DNA of 64,000 nt from an uncultured Pseudomonadota bacterium (lineage in GTDB: Bacteria; Pseudomonadota; Gammaproteobacteria; Burkholderiales; Thiobacillaceae): assembly GCA_903835655.1 (NCBI GenBank), contig CAILNT010000028.1:1-64000 (forward strand). The letters run 5' to 3'. Position numbers and translations under genes: made by a program. This document shows positions 62,716-64,000 of this stretch, in pieces. The stretch's first letter is position 1; every line of letters begins with the position of its first letter. The notes beneath the pieces are model-generated. The model saw only the letters and a program-made list of their open reading frames with translations, did not search any database and was not told the DNA's origin.

Positions 62716-64000
62716 GTCAGCTTCTCCGTTGTGAGTTCACCTTCACCCGATAGCGGGTGGACTGCCTCAGGGCATGCGTGGGTGATTGCTTCGGCCCGGT
62801 CGTCCTGGACTGCCTGGTGTACGACGCTGCCCGCGCCCAGGGACTCGGCCTCGCGCAACGCCGCATAGGCTGCTGCCAGGCTGTCTTCCCGGGTCTGGCC
62901 GGACAGGCGTACCACGCCGACATGCACCCCGGTCTGGTAGGTATTCCCTTCCCAGGGCAGGCGGAGGGCCATCACGTCGTCGCGGATGCGTTCGGCGACG
63001 CGCATTTCGTCGGGGCAGGGCTGCAACACCACGGCGAACTCGTCCTCGCTCATGCGGGCCAGGAAATCGGCTTCCCGCATCCTGGCATGCAGCAGCAGCG
63101 CCACCTGGAGCACCAGTTCGTCGCAGCACGCCTGGCCTGCCTTGCTCCGCACGCGCTTGAGCGGCTCCAGGCTGATCAGCAGCAGCGACGCGCTGACCTC
63201 GGCGGCACGCCGTTCCCCGAGCGCGCGCGCCAGGCTTTCCTCCAGGGCGTAGCGGTTGCCCAGGCCGGTGAGCGCATCATGGTCGGATTGCCAAAGTAGT
63301 TTGCGTTGCAATTCGCGCGCTTCGCTGACATCGCTCATGACCAGAATGCCGCCACTGATTCCGCCTTTCGGATCGTGTATGCAGGAGGCTTTGCCTTCCA
63401 CCTCGTATTCCATGCCCTGTGAAGAGAGCAGGCAGGCCGGCGGCGGCAGGGTGTAGGTCCGGCCCGCGAGCACCTCGTCGAGCAGGCGCGTCGTCAGGTC
63501 GGCGCGACTCTCGCGTTCGAACAGATGCAAAACCTCGCCTACGGGCAGATGGGTGGATCTCGCCTCCTCCATGCCCAGTAAAGTTTCCGCGATCGGACTG
63601 AGGTAGGCGATGTGGCGCGCGGCGTCGAAGCGGATGACCGCATCCCCGAGGGAGCGCAGGGTCACGATGGCGCGCTCGCGTTCCTGGAACAGATCTCGTT
63701 CCAGGCGGCGGCTCACTCGAACCACGAAGACGGCCACGGCGAACGCCAGCAGCAGGGCCAGGGTGGAGAGGGCGAACGCCAGTCGTAGCGCGTGTTCGCT
63801 GGCCGAGGCGGCCTGATCCAGAGCTGCCAGGTTCCTGAGCCGCTGCATATCCACCAGCTGATTCCACTGGCTCATCAAGTGCGATTCATGCGGCTTGATC
63901 TCGGCGCGAATCAGGCGCCGGGCCTGTTCGAGGCTATTGGCCTGAAGCAGATCGAAAGCCGTATAGGCGAGTGTCTCGATGTCCTCTTGTTCCTTGCGTA
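62712..64000 (-). CDS. Membrane PAS-GGDEF protein, degenerate motif (5' end outside window)
   Basis: The frame stays open to the window edge, so the N-terminus is missing. The visible 429 residues are: a helical, probably periplasmic segment, one membrane helix (ALRLAFALSTLALLLAFAVA), a PAS domain (SLGDAVIRFDAARHIAYLSP) and a GGDEF-type domain (HDALTGLGNRYALEESLARA). The active-site signature reads SEDEF (ARMSEDEFAVVL) instead of GGDEF, the second Gly being Glu, which normally abolishes GTP binding. It therefore may sense or regulate rather than make c-di-GMP. Its stop overlaps the glk start. Confidence 0.87.
   Translation of the reverse strand, partial: RKEQEDIETLAYTAFDLLQANSLEQARRLIRAEIKPHESHLMSQWNQLVDMQRLRNLAALDQAASASEHALRLAFALSTLALLLAFAVAVFVVRVSRRLERDLFQERERAIVTLRSLGDAVIRFDAARHIAYLSPIAETLLGMEEARSTHLPVGEVLHLFERESRADLTTRLLDEVLAGRTYTLPPPACLLSSQGMEYEVEGKASCIHDPKGGISGGILVMSDVSEARELQRKLLWQSDHDALTGLGNRYALEESLARALGERRAAEVSASLLLISLEPLKRVRSKAGQACCDELVLQVALLLHARMREADFLARMSEDEFAVVLQPCPDEMRVAERIRDDVMALRLPWEGNTYQTGVHVGVVRLSGQTREDSLAAAYAALREAESLGAGSVVHQAVQDDRAEAITHACPEAVHPLSGEGELTTEKLT

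Overview
The window is about 64 kb of GC-rich chromosome, and its gene content points to a betaproteobacterium of the Rhodocyclales/Nitrosomonadales type. The reasons are the hemA-prfA-prmC order, trpG-trpD, RegB/RegA, PEP-CTERM proteins with a PrsT-like protein, and an Mtr-type extracellular electron transfer cluster. I cannot name a genus from sequence alone.

Layout. 1-716 is relatively AT-rich and essentially non-coding. 717-15483 is mostly housekeeping: tRNA-Ala, lgt, ilvD, a Uma2-family gene, a mutarotase, hemA-prfA-prmC, a TPR protein, an AmpG-like permease and an MMPL exporter coupled to a DUF4412 protein, ending in a truncated orphan hepT. 15507-22938 holds uppP, a small zinc-ribbon protein, a giant SNF2 ATPase and the RegB/RegA redox two-component pair.

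23226-47958 is an accessory block bounded by two 135-bp repeat copies in inverted orientation. Its core (23698-35221) is an electron transfer cluster: two decaheme outer-membrane lipoproteins (OmcA/MtrC family), a secreted helix-hairpin-helix protein, an EpsD-like foldase, a decaheme MtrA, an MtrB barrel and a diheme cytochrome c, together 32 CXXCH sites. A perfect FNR-type site lies upstream of the first decaheme gene and a RegA-like palindrome upstream of the divergent regB, suggesting oxygen/redox control. The rest of the block has a bile-acid-type symporter, an AhpD-like protein, a nitroreductase, two PEP-CTERM proteins (one with a good sigma-54 promoter, one with a weaker candidate), a sterol-desaturase-like enzyme, moaD, a 35-residue membrane peptide, a 946-aa PrsT-like TPR protein, and a decayed bacteriophytochrome hybrid kinase joined to a truncated PilZ gene.

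47959-64000 returns to general functions: a ybhGFSR-type drug exporter, trpG-trpD (no trpE or trpC beside them), trmJ, suhB, a SAM hydrolase, tRNA-His, a SulP transporter, tRNA-Arg, tRNA-Pro, folD, glk and a diguanylate-cyclase-like protein cut by the window edge. The SulP gene sits between tRNA-Arg and tRNA-His and is flanked by a 14-bp direct repeat that matches the tRNA-Arg 3' end, so it looks like the remnant of a tRNA-targeted insertion.

Functionally the most distinctive part is the inverted-repeat-bounded electron transfer and surface-protein block: MtrA and MtrB would carry electrons across the outer membrane to the two surface decahemes, and the PEP-CTERM proteins would be exported to the same cell surface.
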